In this document: piece by piece, positions 34,832 to 46,038 of the stretch
Layout of the letters: each line of letters begins with the position of its first letter
Numbering within the stretch: position 1 is the stretch's first letter
Source: Craspedostauros australis
Lineage: Eukaryota; Bacillariophyta; Bacillariophyceae; Mastogloiales; Achnanthaceae
NCBI GenBank assembly: GCA_026770025.1
Contig: JAMXDE010000056.1
Span: 248,001-312,000, forward strand
Direction of reading: 5' to 3'
Length of the DNA stretch: 64,000 bases
Program-made: the position numbers and the translations under genes
The notes under the pieces: model-generated
The model's input: the letters and a program-made list of their open reading frames with translations, nothing else
Database searches by the model: none
Told to the model about the DNA's origin: nothing

Positions 34832-35941
34832 ATGCTCCGAACAACAGCAGCCGCATCAATCTGCCGCCGATTGGCAGGGTGCGGAGCCATCAGCGCAAAC
34901 ACATGCGCAGGTTCAAGCAGAAGCGCAACCGCTGCATGGCCTTCCCTTCAGCGTTCGCCAGTGGCATCGTCATTGGCATCGTCATTGGCATCGCCATTGG
35001 CCACCTCTTCCTCCATGCTGATAGCCACAGACAACAGCCAGCGTTGCATGGCATCATTCAGCATGGCCCAGCTGAAGGAACTGCGCGGCCTGTCCGGTGC
35101 GCCCATCGTGGAGTGCAAGAAGGCCCTGGGAGAGACAGACGGAGACGTCAAGGGCGCCATGGACTGGCTGCGACAGCACGGTGCCGCCAAGGCCAGCCAG
35201 AAGGTCAGCGGTCGCACTGCGTCGGAGGGTCTCGTCTCCATCCTCGTGGCGGACGATGCCAAATCCGCATCCCTCGTTCATGTGCAATCCGAGACCGACT
35301 TTGCGAGCCGTTCGGCATCGTTCGTCGACCTAGTGCAGCACGTCGCCAACGCAACCTTGCGCTACGATGCGGCTCATGCAGACGCCATCGCGCTCACCGA
35401 AGACCAGATCAAGGAGGCTTCCCACAACGACAAGACGGTCCAGACAGCGCTGGAGGAGGCCATCGTGGCCATACGCGAGAATCTCGGTCTCGCCAACAAC
35501 ACGCAGTGGAACGTCAAGGATGCCAACGCCGTCCTGGTGGGGTACGTGCACGGTCGCGTCGACGGATCGCAGGCTGGATCGGCCGCGGCCCTCGTGGAGT
35601 TGACGACGACGGACGATGCCATGGAACTCAGCGTCAAGCAGGACATCGGGAAGAAGCTCGCCATGCACATTGTCGCGGCCAAGCCGGAGTACCTGGATGC
35701 GGAATCGGTGCCCTCCCATATTGTGGATGGCGAGCGCAACATTCTCAAATCGCAGCTGGAGGATTCCAACAAGCCGCCGCAGGTCATGGACAAGATCGTC
35801 AACGGCAGGCTGCGCAAGTTCTACGAGAGCGTGTGTCTCATCGAACAGGAGCATCTCGTCGAGGAGGGCAACCCAAAGGTCAAGGCTGTCGCCAAGGACA
35901 ACAACGTCCAGATCAACCGATTTGCTCTCATTTCGATATAG
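34832..35941 (+). CDS. tsf: Mitochondrial translation elongation factor Ts
   Basis: A 369-residue EF-Ts, which exchanges GDP for GTP on mitochondrial EF-Tu. The ATG at 34832 opens a Ser/Ala/Arg-rich presequence (MLRTTAAASICRRLAG) that includes a short internal repeat, SSLASSLASPLA, and reaches to about residue 75. The UBA-like N-domain follows (LKELRGLSGAPIVECKKALG, about 82-101; DVKGAMDWLRQHGAAKA), then the core signature SETDFASRS and the dimerisation-type core. The C-terminus (LIEQEHLVEE ... AVAKDNNVQINRF) is typical of the family. Single exon. The presequence lacks an ASAF motif, so mitochondrial rather than plastid targeting is favoured; plastid EF-Ts is plastid-encoded in many heterokonts. 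Confidence 0.93.
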   Translation: MLRTTAAASICRRLAGCGAISANTCAGSSRSATAAWPSLQRSPVASSLASSLASPLATSSSMLIATDNSQRCMASFSMAQLKELRGLSGAPIVECKKALGETDGDVKGAMDWLRQHGAAKASQKVSGRTASEGLVSILVADDAKSASLVHVQSETDFASRSASFVDLVQHVANATLRYDAAHADAIALTEDQIKEASHNDKTVQTALEEAIVAIRENLGLANNTQWNVKDANAVLVGYVHGRVDGSQAGSAAALVELTTTDDAMELSVKQDIGKKLAMHIVAAKPEYLDAESVPSHIVDGERNILKSQLEDSNKPPQVMDKIVNGRLRKFYESVCLIEQEHLVEEGNPKVKAVAKDNNVQINRFALISI

Positions 35942-36202
35942 GGTACAATGCGAGCAGTAGTAGCAGAGCACTCAAGTGTTGCTTCTCACAGTTACAAATA
36001 CTCTGTTATACACAAAGTGGAATTGTCGCTTTCTTCTGTCCTCTGGTGCATCCCGCGTCCCTTGCTCGTACCAGAGTACTTGTACAGGAACTCCACCAAC
36101 AGTGTTGGCAACAGTCACAACAGCTGCTGCAACACTGATAACTTCTGTGTAACGTTCTCAATCGTTTAAAATACACATGCTGAGGCATCAGCTACGAACA
36201 CG

Positions 36203-38293
36203 TTAAGCATACTTCAAGTGCCGAGCGCATGATTCCTTCCTCGCCGTCTTGCTGATCTCGTTCAACCCACCGCTGATCACGGTTGCGAAGAACTCCTCGA
36301 AGACTGTCGGGTCTGACATCAGCACCTTCGATCCGAACCTTGCCACCAGCAGTTTCAGACCGTACACCATGCGGCTGCGCTGCGCACGCGATTGCGTCTG
36401 GAACATCACCTTCGTTCCATCCAGGCCACGCACCATGAAGCACTCATCCTCCTTGCAGAACGGGTACACCTTGCGATCCAACGTGCGCGATTTCGTCTTG
36501 CGCCGGTCAGAGAACGTCAGGATGCGCACGATGTCCAGCAATTCGATGCTTCGGACCTCCAGCTTCGGGATCACGGGTCGCGCCTTGAGGCTTCTTGGTG
36601 CCAGCTCTTGACGGTGGTGCTGCCTCGTGCCCGTGTCATGCCCCTGATCCACCTTCCAGCACAGCTTGGGGGGCACCAGCGAGCGATTCAGCCTCTGCCC
36701 GCGCTCCACCCACGTCTTCACGGCGACAGGACGGGATCGGTCGGCGTCGTGCCACACCACCGTCATGCCGCAGTTCATCCACTCTTCCACGTAATCCAGG
36801 AAGGCGCCGCGTTCATCACTTCGTGCGCGAATGCGGGAGGGGATGCGCTGTGTGTACGCCTGCGTGTACAGTTGCGCGGACTGACCCTTCATCACACCAA
36901 CAGATGACGATGCCCGCACCATGTTCACCCTAGATGGACCGCAATTCTCCTTGTCGAAGGACTCCCGTGATGTCGTCATGAAGCATTCGGGGTCGCTGTC
37001 GTAGGATGCGTTGTCATCGAAGGAGTTCGTGATCTTCATGGGCCGCTTCACCGGCGACTCCCTCAGCACGGGTTGCGTGCAACCGGCCAGCAGGAAGGAT
37101 GCAAAGTCCTGCTCCGGCTGACCATGGATGTCCTTCTTGGATTGGGTCAGGAAACCTTTCGCGTGTTGTGTCAATGAGAACGACATCACCCTGCGTGAGT
37201 CTTGCTGTGTCCCGTCGGACTGCTGTTGATCGAAAGGGTGTAGCTGTCTGTGAAGTCGCTGCATGCGATGCTTGCGCTGCCTCCAACCGGTCCGCTTCTT
37301 CAGCAGCTTCTGCAGCTCGATCAGTTCGGCGGGCAGAAGGGCCACCTTCTTGGGGCTCTCCAACGCTTCGTTGCCCAGGAAACACGACCAGGACTGCCAC
37401 TGCGATGTCTCGTTGGATGCGTCTTGGTTCATGGTCGGCATAACGCAAGGTGCACCGCCAATTCGGATGCTGGCATCGAAGTCCAAGTCCATGGATGCGT
37501 CCAGATCCATGTCAGCATCGTTGTCACCATCGAGGCCATCGCCTCCAAGGGAGCTTCGGATGCACTCTTCGATGTTTGAGGATGGAGTCGCGGGAACTGC
37601 GGTGCCTGCGTTGTTTGTGTCAGGCTGGTACGTCAATTGTGTTGGCGGAGGTGACTGTGACGGCGACGATGATGACGATGATGACGTCGTGCAGCACATG
37701 AATGGATGAATTGACAGAGGTGAAACTGTGTGCACGATCTTCTCTTCCGCTTCACTTGTGGGCGTCGATGCGTGATCGACCACAATGCCTTTGGCGTGTG
37801 TCAGCTCGTAAGGATGAGAGTGGTGATGATCAAGCGTGGTAGTTAGATGAGGCATTTGTCCATCAGATGGTTGCAGTGCCAGCGCTGGGCTGATGTCCTG
37901 ATCCGAGCTTGCGATCGTAGCCGTCTCAGCTGTCGTGGGCGTGTTGTCAATATCCAGCAGCGATGTTGTTCCGTTTTGCTTCTCGGGTGTCACCAAGTTG
38001 ACGTCCCTGCTCCGACTGTTGTTTCGAATGTTGCCATTGCCATTCCGTCTGTCAATGTTTAGTTGCAGCATGTTGAGGGTGACCTCGATAGCCTCGTCGT
38101 CAACTGCATCCCGTTTCGCGTCGTCGTTCGCCTCGTTAGACGAATAGCGGTTGAAAGACACACGCTTAACGTTTGAATCTGATCGTCCGTTCATGGTGTT
38201 GCGATTGCTCGTACAAGTATTGCGGCGTGGAGCAAGTGTCTTCGTGGCGTGTCCTCTTTGGTCTTTGGTGTGTACCGTCACGATCGTGTTCAT
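36203..38293 (-). CDS. Large disordered protein with C-terminal PH-like domain
   Basis: The frame is open to 38548, but the first 85 codons read like untranslated sequence, so the Met at 38293 (MNTIVTVHTKDQRGHA) is preferred, giving 696 residues. The first 430 residues are low-complexity, with acidic runs and Ser/Pro tracts. An ordered part follows: QRIPSRIRARSDERGAFLDY, WMNCGMTVVWHDADRSRP, VERGQRLNRSLVPPKLCWKV. The last 140 residues have a pleckstrin-homology-like pattern: SIELLDIVRILTFSDRRKT, DECFMVRGLDGTKVMFQTQS, RMVYGLKLLVARFG, then a helix. The role may be lipid or protein binding. No close family is recognised. The 3' end converges on EF-Ts 260 bases away. Confidence 0.65.
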   Translation of the reverse strand: MNTIVTVHTKDQRGHATKTLAPRRNTCTSNRNTMNGRSDSNVKRVSFNRYSSNEANDDAKRDAVDDEAIEVTLNMLQLNIDRRNGNGNIRNNSRSRDVNLVTPEKQNGTTSLLDIDNTPTTAETATIASSDQDISPALALQPSDGQMPHLTTTLDHHHSHPYELTHAKGIVVDHASTPTSEAEEKIVHTVSPLSIHPFMCCTTSSSSSSSPSQSPPPTQLTYQPDTNNAGTAVPATPSSNIEECIRSSLGGDGLDGDNDADMDLDASMDLDFDASIRIGGAPCVMPTMNQDASNETSQWQSWSCFLGNEALESPKKVALLPAELIELQKLLKKRTGWRQRKHRMQRLHRQLHPFDQQQSDGTQQDSRRVMSFSLTQHAKGFLTQSKKDIHGQPEQDFASFLLAGCTQPVLRESPVKRPMKITNSFDDNASYDSDPECFMTTSRESFDKENCGPSRVNMVRASSSVGVMKGQSAQLYTQAYTQRIPSRIRARSDERGAFLDYVEEWMNCGMTVVWHDADRSRPVAVKTWVERGQRLNRSLVPPKLCWKVDQGHDTGTRQHHRQELAPRSLKARPVIPKLEVRSIELLDIVRILTFSDRRKTKSRTLDRKVYPFCKEDECFMVRGLDGTKVMFQTQSRAQRSRMVYGLKLLVARFGSKVLMSDPTVFEEFFATVISGGLNEISKTARKESCARHLKYA

Positions 38294-39628
38294 GATGGCA
38301 CAGATTGTGAGCGCGACGAGCTCACTGCGCACCGAAAGATGGGAAGGCAGAGATGCCGCAGTGATGGATTCGGAAGCAAATCTTGAATTGCTGTGGCGCA
38401 ACGTGAGTGTTGGGTTGAGGGTGGTCGGCAGTGGCCGTGGGAAATGACGGAAGCAACGATGAAGCACACCAAAGTGTATGTGCACGGAGTGATTGCACAG
38501 AACCGAGAGATTGCGGTTTGCGATGTCTTGGTTTGCAAAAGAGCGCACGAGTACGAGTATGTGCTAATGCGAGTACGTCTGCTACTCTGGTGGAGTGCAA
38601 GTCTTGCTATCGGCGTGGTTGTGCATGTATGGTACTCGTATGGTACGAACTTGGAGTGGATCGGATGGCCTTCCTCAGGCTGTGTGTCGACGCTGGGATG
38701 TGCTCGGGATGGAGTTGGATTGTGTTGACTTGAGTTGGGTTGGGGTTGATCGTTCTTTTGTCCGGTTCCCTGAGTTCAGCTGAGTTGAGCACAGACAAAC
38801 TGAACTGACCTCAACTGAGCTGTGCTTAACTGAGTTGAGTTGAATTGAGTTGCAAACGGTTACTGGGTTCATTTCAAGTTCATCAATTCAAATTGAATGG
38901 AGTTGGATCGGAGATGTGGACGAAAAGTGGTTCTGTCGCTTTCCTCCGCAACAAGGAGAAGCGACACGTTGTGTGAGGTCAGCAGCGCGTGATTGGTCAC
39001 TGTTCTTTCGCCCCTGTTTTCTGCCTGTCTCATTTGAGCATTGTGAGAATTGTCGGGATGGTCGGCGCCTTGTTCTTGAATTTAAATTCGCGTGCACTAT
39101 TAACGATCTGAACATGTGCCAAAACATCATTGTAACGACTGCGCCTAATCAACCACGAACTAAATGCATCCAACACATGAATTCAAACGACTCCGCAAAT
39201 GTCGCTCTCACTCTTCTGTTTGTCCGTGAATACAAAGGAAAACAACACCGAAGCGAAGGTGAGTACTTCGGAGAGTGTAGGCAGTAGTTGCAGAAGATGT
39301 GAACGAAGCAAGAGACGGAGAGAGAGAGATGTGCGCAATCTCGAACACTCTACTCACACTCTACTATGAATATCTTCAGTAGCGTCAGCAGCCACCCCAA
39401 GTCCCAATGATGATGGTGTGCCTCCTATTGCTCTATTCATCTTGAATTGAGGAACTTGTGAGGTATTATGTCGTAGTGCAGAGAGTATATCCATGCTCTT
39501 TGAGTCCTGCATTCTCTGTTGCTCTAGTTGTTTGATACTGCTCCACTGCCGTGGCAATAGGGCATATAGTGCACACTCCTACTCCACTGCGCTCTGCTAT
39601 TGTACGTACTGCGCTCTGCCCACCTACT
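38294..39628. other. Intergenic region with GAGTT-type low-complexity repeats
   Basis: About 1.3 kb upstream of the PH-like gene and downstream of TSR1. Imperfect repeats of TTGAGTTGAG-like units fill about 38725-38860. No ORF that I trust. Confidence 0.45.
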
Positions 39629-42553
39629 CTACTTGACGATGAGAACATCGCGGTTTCGGATCGACCGGACTGTCTTGGATTCGTCGCCTGCCGCTGCCTC
39701 TTCCTTGATCACCGGTACGAACTTGGGGAAGATACGCTTGTATAGAGGCAGGCACACGGTGTCATGCTGCTTGATGGGAGCGTTGAAGAGGCACTTCATG
39801 GTACCGTGCTCACCGACGCTCTGCTCGATGTTGCCCTGGAGACCGTGCTTCGTCACCAACCCTGCTGGCTTGAACCACTTCACATCGTCCGGGTTGTAGA
39901 ACATGTACTTGACCGTGGCATGGCGCTTGTGAACGCGGGTTGGGTATCCCGTGAGCACGATGCGTTTGATGATGATGCGATCCGCGTCCGACCCCAGCAT
40001 GGAACCGATGGCCACCATCTCCAACGACGATGGCTCACCTTCGATCTTGCGCTGGCGGAACACGAGGATGGGGGACGGCGTGTAGGTGACGGGACCGAAG
40101 ACACTGGCCGCAAAGAATCCGCCGGGTGGTGGCATGAAACGCTCCATCTTGTGCTTGTCGCTGTTGAGGTTGTGCTGCGAGAAGACGGGGCGTCCCTCCC
40201 ACGTTCGCCAGCCGCAACGGAAGATGAGAGTGTCCTTGGACTTGATGGGAGGATCCACATCGAGTGTGTCGGAGGGTGTCTTGCTCAGACCCATGTGCAG
40301 GACGGAGACCTTGTTCTCGTGTGGCAGCAACGTCACCAACGAGAGCAGCGAATCAGGACAGACGCCGTTGAAAGCATCCTGCGAAACGTTGGCCAAGGTG
40401 ACCGTGATGTAGGAACCGGAAGGCACGCATCCCTCCAGTATGTCGTCATCGTCTTCTTCGTCTTCGCTGATCATGGCCGCATCCGCATCAACTTTGCCGT
40501 TCTTCGACTGATCGTCTGCCGACTTGATCACCCCGTTCCAGAAGCTGCCACCGCAGCTCTGGGAGGCTCGCATGAGGTCCTTCATCTCCAGCATGACGGA
40601 CCGTTGCGTGGCCTTGAAGTTGGCAAAGTGGTATATCGATGCGTACGTGTCGGGCAGGTTCTCCTTGGGATCCCATTGCGATTTGCGGAAGCTCTTGAGG
40701 GCACGGTATCGCGCGAATCTCTCGCTCGCATTCTCGCCCTCCAAGACTTGCACCTCGTCCGGGAACTCCGCGTGCTCCTGCTCCTCCTTGCGACGCTGCT
40801 CCAGGAGGGCCTTGCGCTCCTCCTCGGAGATCTGGTTGGCATCCTCGAGTTCCATGGCATCAGCTGGTGCGACCGAAGCGCTCGACGGCTTCTGATTGAG
40901 CTGGCGGGCGAGCTCACCGTAATCCATGTCGTCATTGTTGAGGGAGTCATCGTCCACCGCACCCAGCCAGGCCGACTGGTAATCCGACCATCCGGCCGGT
41001 CGCGCGAAGTTGTCCTCCTGCTCGTCCTTGCCTTCTCCATTCTGATCGTGCTGGCCATCGGCATCGTCAAAGCCGATGAGATTCTGCTCTCCCTCCAGGG
41101 CATCGGGCGTTGCGAACATCTGCAGGGACTCCTGTATGTCTGGATCGGGATGGATGGCGTGCTCGTCAAAGTCCGCATCCATGCTGGCGTTTCCACTGCC
41201 AGTGCTGCCGCCCTTGTTCTTGTTCGTGTTCTTGTTGCGGTAGTACGGATGCTTGGATCGTTTGAGCGATTTGCATTGGAACGTGCCAAGATTGGGAACA
41301 TGCATGAGAGCATTGACATCGAAGGGCACCAAACCCCGAACGTAGCCTGTGATTTGAAACTCCTGCGTTGCTGCATCGTACGTGTGCCGATCAGACAGGA
41401 TGTGCGCTCTCGGCAGCTGCGACACCCACTTTGTGGGCGATGCGGAGATCGTGCAGAGCGTCCGAACGAACGATGCTGCCAGCGTGCGCTTCGTGTGCTC
41501 TGCCACATCCACCATGGAATCAGCTGCCTTCGCCATGCCTCCCTCGCTGCTGTTGTCGTCGTTGTCGTCCATGGCAAAGTCCTCGGCACTGGCCTTCGGG
41601 GTGATGTCCACCTCGATCACCTTCTCGTTGTTGACGCCGAACTCCGTGGTCGCGAATCTGCCAATGTACTTCTTGAGATCCACCTTGCGCTTGATGTTGG
41701 ATCGTCGGATGCTCTTGGCGCTCTGCGTGGTCATGTGATCCTCCGCGAAGGCGTCCGGGTCATGCCTGGTCTTGGCGAGCAGGGTGATGACGCGCGGCAG
41801 ACCCTGTCCTTTGACGGCCGTGAGGACCTTGTCACCGCGCTGGCTGATGAGATGATCCCAGTCCTGCACCGAGGTGGCGTTGGAGCGTTTGGTGGAGACG
41901 GAGGGGTCTTCGCTCGTGCCGATGCTCATCCCCAGGACGTTGTCATCGGGACGCGCGCCGTTGCCATCCACGGCGAAGAGGATGATGTCGCAGACACGGC
42001 ACATGTCGAGGGCGGAAAGCACGGAGGAGTCGTCCGCGGTGTGACCGTGAGTTGAGTAGTGAGATCGGAAGGAAGTGGAGTTGGTGAGAATGGTGAGGTT
42101 CCCATCCTTCTTGTGCGCCTCGTGCTTGGTGTGGATGGTGGCCTGGCCGTCATCGTTGCTGCTGTCGGCCTCCTTGCCATTGGCAGTGATTCCAAAGGTC
42201 TTGATGACCCTGTCTGCCTGACTGAGGATGAGGGAACGCACGGCCTCCTCCAGATCTCGCTCGTCTTCCGCCAGACTGACGATCCCCACGATCCTGGCGG
42301 GCGACGGTCCACCGTCGATGCCCCTCCTGCGGCGCAGGACCTCCAAGCGCTTGGCCTCGCGACGCTGCTGCTGGATGTGCCTGCGGTCGTTCTTGGAATG
42401 CGCGACGAGAGCCTGCTTGAAGCCGACGCGGCCGTGTCCATCCTGAACCTTTCCTCCGTTGAGACGGGAGAAGCTGCGCTTGGAGGCCTTGTTGCGCTTG
42501 TTCTTCTTGTTCGATTGCCGCAGCGACCCGGATCGGTGGTGGTGGCCTGGCAT
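39629..42553 (-). CDS. TSR1: Pre-40S ribosome assembly factor TSR1
   Basis: The Met at 42553 begins the typical basic N-terminus (MPGHHHRSGSLRQSNKKNKR), giving 974 residues; an upstream in-frame Met region (to 42694) lacks the family pattern. TSR1 is a GTPase-like protein without a working G domain that binds late pre-40S particles and blocks premature translation-factor binding. Visible parts are the RREAKRLEVLRRRRG basic region, a degenerate G domain (about 75-330), the AARP2CN segment HILSDRHTYDAATQEFQIT near 385, an acidic insert at about 480-600, and the C-terminal barrel domain from about 610 (ARYRALKSFRKSQWDPKE, then IFRCGWRTWEGRPVFS and PPPGGFFAASVFGPV). TSR1 is favoured over BMS1 by length and by the absence of an intact P-loop. 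Single exon. Confidence 0.93.
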   Translation of the reverse strand: MPGHHHRSGSLRQSNKKNKRNKASKRSFSRLNGGKVQDGHGRVGFKQALVAHSKNDRRHIQQQRREAKRLEVLRRRRGIDGGPSPARIVGIVSLAEDERDLEEAVRSLILSQADRVIKTFGITANGKEADSSNDDGQATIHTKHEAHKKDGNLTILTNSTSFRSHYSTHGHTADDSSVLSALDMCRVCDIILFAVDGNGARPDDNVLGMSIGTSEDPSVSTKRSNATSVQDWDHLISQRGDKVLTAVKGQGLPRVITLLAKTRHDPDAFAEDHMTTQSAKSIRRSNIKRKVDLKKYIGRFATTEFGVNNEKVIEVDITPKASAEDFAMDDNDDNSSEGGMAKAADSMVDVAEHTKRTLAASFVRTLCTISASPTKWVSQLPRAHILSDRHTYDAATQEFQITGYVRGLVPFDVNALMHVPNLGTFQCKSLKRSKHPYYRNKNTNKNKGGSTGSGNASMDADFDEHAIHPDPDIQESLQMFATPDALEGEQNLIGFDDADGQHDQNGEGKDEQEDNFARPAGWSDYQSAWLGAVDDDSLNNDDMDYGELARQLNQKPSSASVAPADAMELEDANQISEEERKALLEQRRKEEQEHAEFPDEVQVLEGENASERFARYRALKSFRKSQWDPKENLPDTYASIYHFANFKATQRSVMLEMKDLMRASQSCGGSFWNGVIKSADDQSKNGKVDADAAMISEDEEDDDDILEGCVPSGSYITVTLANVSQDAFNGVCPDSLLSLVTLLPHENKVSVLHMGLSKTPSDTLDVDPPIKSKDTLIFRCGWRTWEGRPVFSQHNLNSDKHKMERFMPPPGGFFAASVFGPVTYTPSPILVFRQRKIEGEPSSLEMVAIGSMLGSDADRIIIKRIVLTGYPTRVHKRHATVKYMFYNPDDVKWFKPAGLVTKHGLQGNIEQSVGEHGTMKCLFNAPIKQHDTVCLPLYKRIFPKFVPVIKEEAAAGDESKTVRSIRNRDVLIVK

Positions 42554-43292
42554 CGTCCTATATGTTGATTCGTGTGGATAGCTGTGGATGAGAGATTGGC
42601 CCTCTCTCGCTCTCTCTTGACCAGCCTGTCGTCCTGCTATTGTGTTGGCGTCAATGCCAATGGAATCAATCTTGTGGAGTGATGGTGCAATCATTTTTGT
42701 TCTTTCTCGTTGCCGTGAGGAGCGTGGGGGAGGAAGTTGCGGAAACAGAGCTGATGAAGAACGCTCACATTTTGTTGGTGTTCGTCTTTGGGTTATGGGT
42801 TTTTGAGTCTACGCACAAACCTAGACGTGGTGTCGAACTGCGAAAACCAACGAGCACGAGCGTGCATGATACCAGGACAGCACTACGATCGGTAACATTT
42901 GATTGCCAATGTTCTCACAATACATTAAGTTCACACGCTTTCAAGAGAGAAGACAGCACTGGGGATGAATTGACCGCCCTATGCTGTGGATTGCGGTTGC
43001 ATTATGCAAGACCGTGATCTGGCGGCAATTGAAGAAGGTCCTACTTGTGCTCCACAGAGGCATCATGCACTTGACAGCGGCTGTGTGTGTACAGTGTAGT
43101 ATTGGTCTGATGTTGCTGCTATGGTACTGGTACTGTGTTGGTTTAAGCATGTTGGGCTGTGTTGTGTTGGTGGAGTAGGAGGTAGAGCTGAGTGTATGTA
43201 TAATGCTATATCACACTAGTACCGTGTTCATCCGCTGCTGCTCCATTGGTTTGAAAGACATGCGAGACTCTCTGGCTCTTTTGTGTTGCTGT
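42554..43292. other. Intergenic region upstream of TSR1
   Basis: About 740 bases without a convincing ORF or repeat. It holds the TSR1 promoter and the bL17 3' UTR. It is AT-richer than the flanking genes. Confidence 0.45.
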
Positions 43293-44979
43293 TTAGACGA
43301 GCTCGATGATGGCCATCTTGGCGTTGTCTCCCTGACGGGCGACGGTTCTGAGAACTCGTGTGTATCCTCCGTTGCGGTCGGCGTAACGATCGGCGGCGGC
43401 ATCGAAGAGAGAGTGGACGAGCTGCTTGTCGTAGATCCATGCCATGGCCTGACGGCGGGAGTGCAAGTCTCCGCGCTTTCCGAGCTCGATCATGTGGTCG
43501 ACGTGCTTGCGGACGGCACGGGCGCGGATGAGGGTGGTCTTGATGCGTCCGTGTCGGATGGTCTCGGTCGTGAGGGCGCGGAGGAGGGCCTTGCGCTGGT
43601 CGGCAGGCTTTCCGAGCTTCTTGAATCCCTTGCGGTGGGAGATCATTTCCAGGGAGGTGGAGCTTCTGGTCTCAACACGGTCCATGGCTGTGACTGGCTT
43701 ACCGACGAAGCTGGTTCCGCCGGTGACTGCAGGTTGGGTTGCGTCAGAATAGGTAGGTTGTGGACGCAGGGGGGGGGAGGGAGGAGGGAGGCAGACGATG
43801 GGAACAAGAGACCACAATGAAAGGGTGAGAGAGAGGGTATGGGGACGTTGACATGGTTCATACAAGGTGTCTGGCAGTGTTCGTCAGTGTTTGGTGTTGG
43901 ATGGAGGTGGAGCAGAGGAGATGATGTGGGGGCGAAGTTGGGCCAGATGTGGATGAAGAGAACTGTTTTGGTTGTGCAATGAACTGGTGTGTGTGTGTGC
44001 GTGTTTGCGTGTGCGTGTTGTTGAGCCATCAGCACTTGATGTGTGTCCGTGCACTTCCATGGATGTACATGTGTATGTTCATGTGCGAATGTGATGGGTG
44101 TGGCAGTAGATCGATGCCAATTGAGGTGTTGTGCATGATGTTCTTCTTGATTGGCCGCAGTAGTTTGCTTGTTTGCTTGTTCTTTGATCTGCCTCGGACA
44201 CATCAGCTGATTGGCGTCAGGTTTGATGTGATGGCCGCAAGGAAAGGAGCGGCTTAATGAAGTCACTGTGCCTTGCCATGCCATCATCACGAAGCTGTCT
44301 CCCATCAGAGTTGGAATTGAGCATGCTGCGATGTTGCACTCCATCCCTGTTGGAAGGACTTGACACCACACTGTGTTGTGGAGTATGGTAGTTGCATTGA
44401 GTCTTCTTTGTTCTCTTTGCAGTTCTGGAAGCGCGCTGGGTTGAACCCTGTTCACATCGGATGGCCCAACACAACCCATCCTGACTTGTGGCCTTGCCCT
44501 TCGTTTCATTTCGTTTCATTGAGTTGATTGCACTCTGTCTGGCCTGTGCGTCTCAGAAGCATGGTATGGTGTCAGGATGAATGGCGACTTCTCATGACTC
44601 GACGCCACCCCACATTGTCTGGTATCGTATCGTATCGCATGGTATGGCGAGGTATTCAACACAACTTGATCGTCGGCTGTGATGTGCCAGGTCCCGAGTA
44701 TGCCATGGCATGCCCTGACACGGCGTTGCGTTGCAGGTGTTCACCGCTCCCATCACTGCCTCTCTCACTATCTCTATCACTGCCTCCATCACTATCTCTA
44801 TCACTGTCTCTACTCTTCCGTAACCCCAACAACCTCCACTCGAGACATCAACAGACGCTATCCATCGGTAACTTGAGACGGCCTCCAGCAAGCTCCGACA
44901 AAACTCCGACAAACAACTCCAACATACCGAAAGCAGAGGCTCCGGCAAGGAGCAAAAGGAAGGAAAGGATGCGCATCAT
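43293..44979 (-). CDS. rpl17: Plastid ribosomal protein bL17, nuclear-encoded, plastid-targeted
   Basis: Two exons, 44928-44979 and 43293-43726, flank a 1,201-base intron (TTCG|GTATGT ... CTGCAG|TC, phase 1) and encode 161 residues. Exon 1 encodes just the secretory signal, [17 protein letters not shown], ending at the ASAF motif. Exon 2 starts with [17 protein letters not shown] as transit peptide. The bL17 body follows ([52 protein letters not shown]), matching bacterial and plastid L17, which lines the exit-tunnel side of the large subunit. The bacterial-type body plus ASAF leader argues for the plastid rather than the mitochondrion. The 3' splice phase fits exactly, which supports the distant exon 1. 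The intron contains TG-rich and CTCACTATCTCT-like simple repeats. Confidence 0.9.
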
Positions 44980-46038
44980 CTTGTCTGTTGATTTGTCTGG
45001 TTGCTACTGGAGACGTGTTTGTGGTTGTGTGTTCGCACGGTTGGTTGATGGGACTCTGATGTTCACCTCCTTGATGTCCAAGTGGATGTTGCGTCTGGCT
45101 GATGATGGTGATGGTGATGGCGATGGCGGTGGTGCTACCAGAACCAACAAGAACGGCAACAGACAACACAGAGAGAGGAGAGAAGGAAGGCAGAAGGGAC
45201 AAACAAGACTACGGCGACGGACAGAACGGAACGGGGCAAGAAAGAAAAGGAAAGGAAACACCACAAAACACACAACCACCGCGAAACAACCACAAGACAA
45301 CGTGGAGGCAAGAAAACACGCTGAGCGAGGAACAGTCGCCGATTCACACGAAACAACACTGGCACCGCCTGTTTGGTTGGTTGATGGCTCGCCAGCTGGC
45401 TTCGCACTGGTTTGGAATCCAATTTCTCGCTGGGTGGTTTTGCGTGTTGGCTGTGGTCTGTCGTGTTGTGCGTGTCTTTTTGTGGTGAGCCAAGTAAGTA
45501 CGTCAGCTGGTGATGGCAGCTGATTGTCCGACTCATCTGACCTCAACAAGACATTCCATCGACATGGACAAATCACTTGTTGACGCTGGTGAGAATGGAA
45601 TCTGGAAAGGTGAGTGGAACACTCGGGAATAGAAGAAGGGTGAAACACGAAAGAAGGGAGGTCTGGCACAGAAGAGCAAAGCCATCAACACGGAAACAGC
45701 CGCGATTTGTCTTCTCCTGTCGTTGTGCGCGCAATTTGTGCGGTGGTGCTGATGTTTCGCACACCGACGCTGGACGAACAGCGAGAACACATCAACTTCT
45801 GAGCAGATTGGGAAGAGACGAAAATACCCTTTGTTGGTCTCTCCTTGTCTCTCTCTCTCTCTCTCTCTCTTGTGGGTAACCGCTCCTGTGCCATCATCGG
45901 CCAACCATCCAGGACAGGTGGCATCAAGCGTAGCAACAGCACCATCAACAACAACAAGTCCCGCAGGCAGCCATCAACATCAACATCGATCCAAGCACCT
46001 CCCAACACCCAAACGCTCGACAACCTAAAACCACCAAG
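44980..46038. promoter_or_regulatory. Shared divergent promoter region of two plastid-protein genes
   Basis: About 1.06 kb lies between the head-to-head starts of bL17 (minus) and the small plastid-targeted protein (plus). A CT microsatellite at 45849-45871 lies in the plus-strand leader region. Overlapping long ORFs here (44528-45523 plus, 45004-45669 minus) have low-complexity composition and no motif. A common regulatory region is inferred from geometry. Confidence 0.4.

Noticed and set aside
34879-36138. 419-codon plus-strand ORF overlapping EF-Ts in another frame
   Set aside because: Arg/Gly-rich frame-shifted reading of the EF-Ts gene.
39764-42055. 763-codon plus-strand ORF opposite TSR1
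   Set aside because: It lies wholly antisense to a clear TSR1 gene; its Val/Leu/His-rich product has no recognisable domain.
43643-44509. 288-codon minus-strand ORF across the bL17 intron
   Set aside because: It lies in the 1,201-base intron and reads into exon 2 out of frame; low-complexity His/Thr-rich product.
44528-45669. Long overlapping ORFs on both strands between bL17 and the plastid protein gene
   Set aside because: Mutually overlapping, simple-sequence composition, and they cover bL17 exon 1 and the divergent promoter region.
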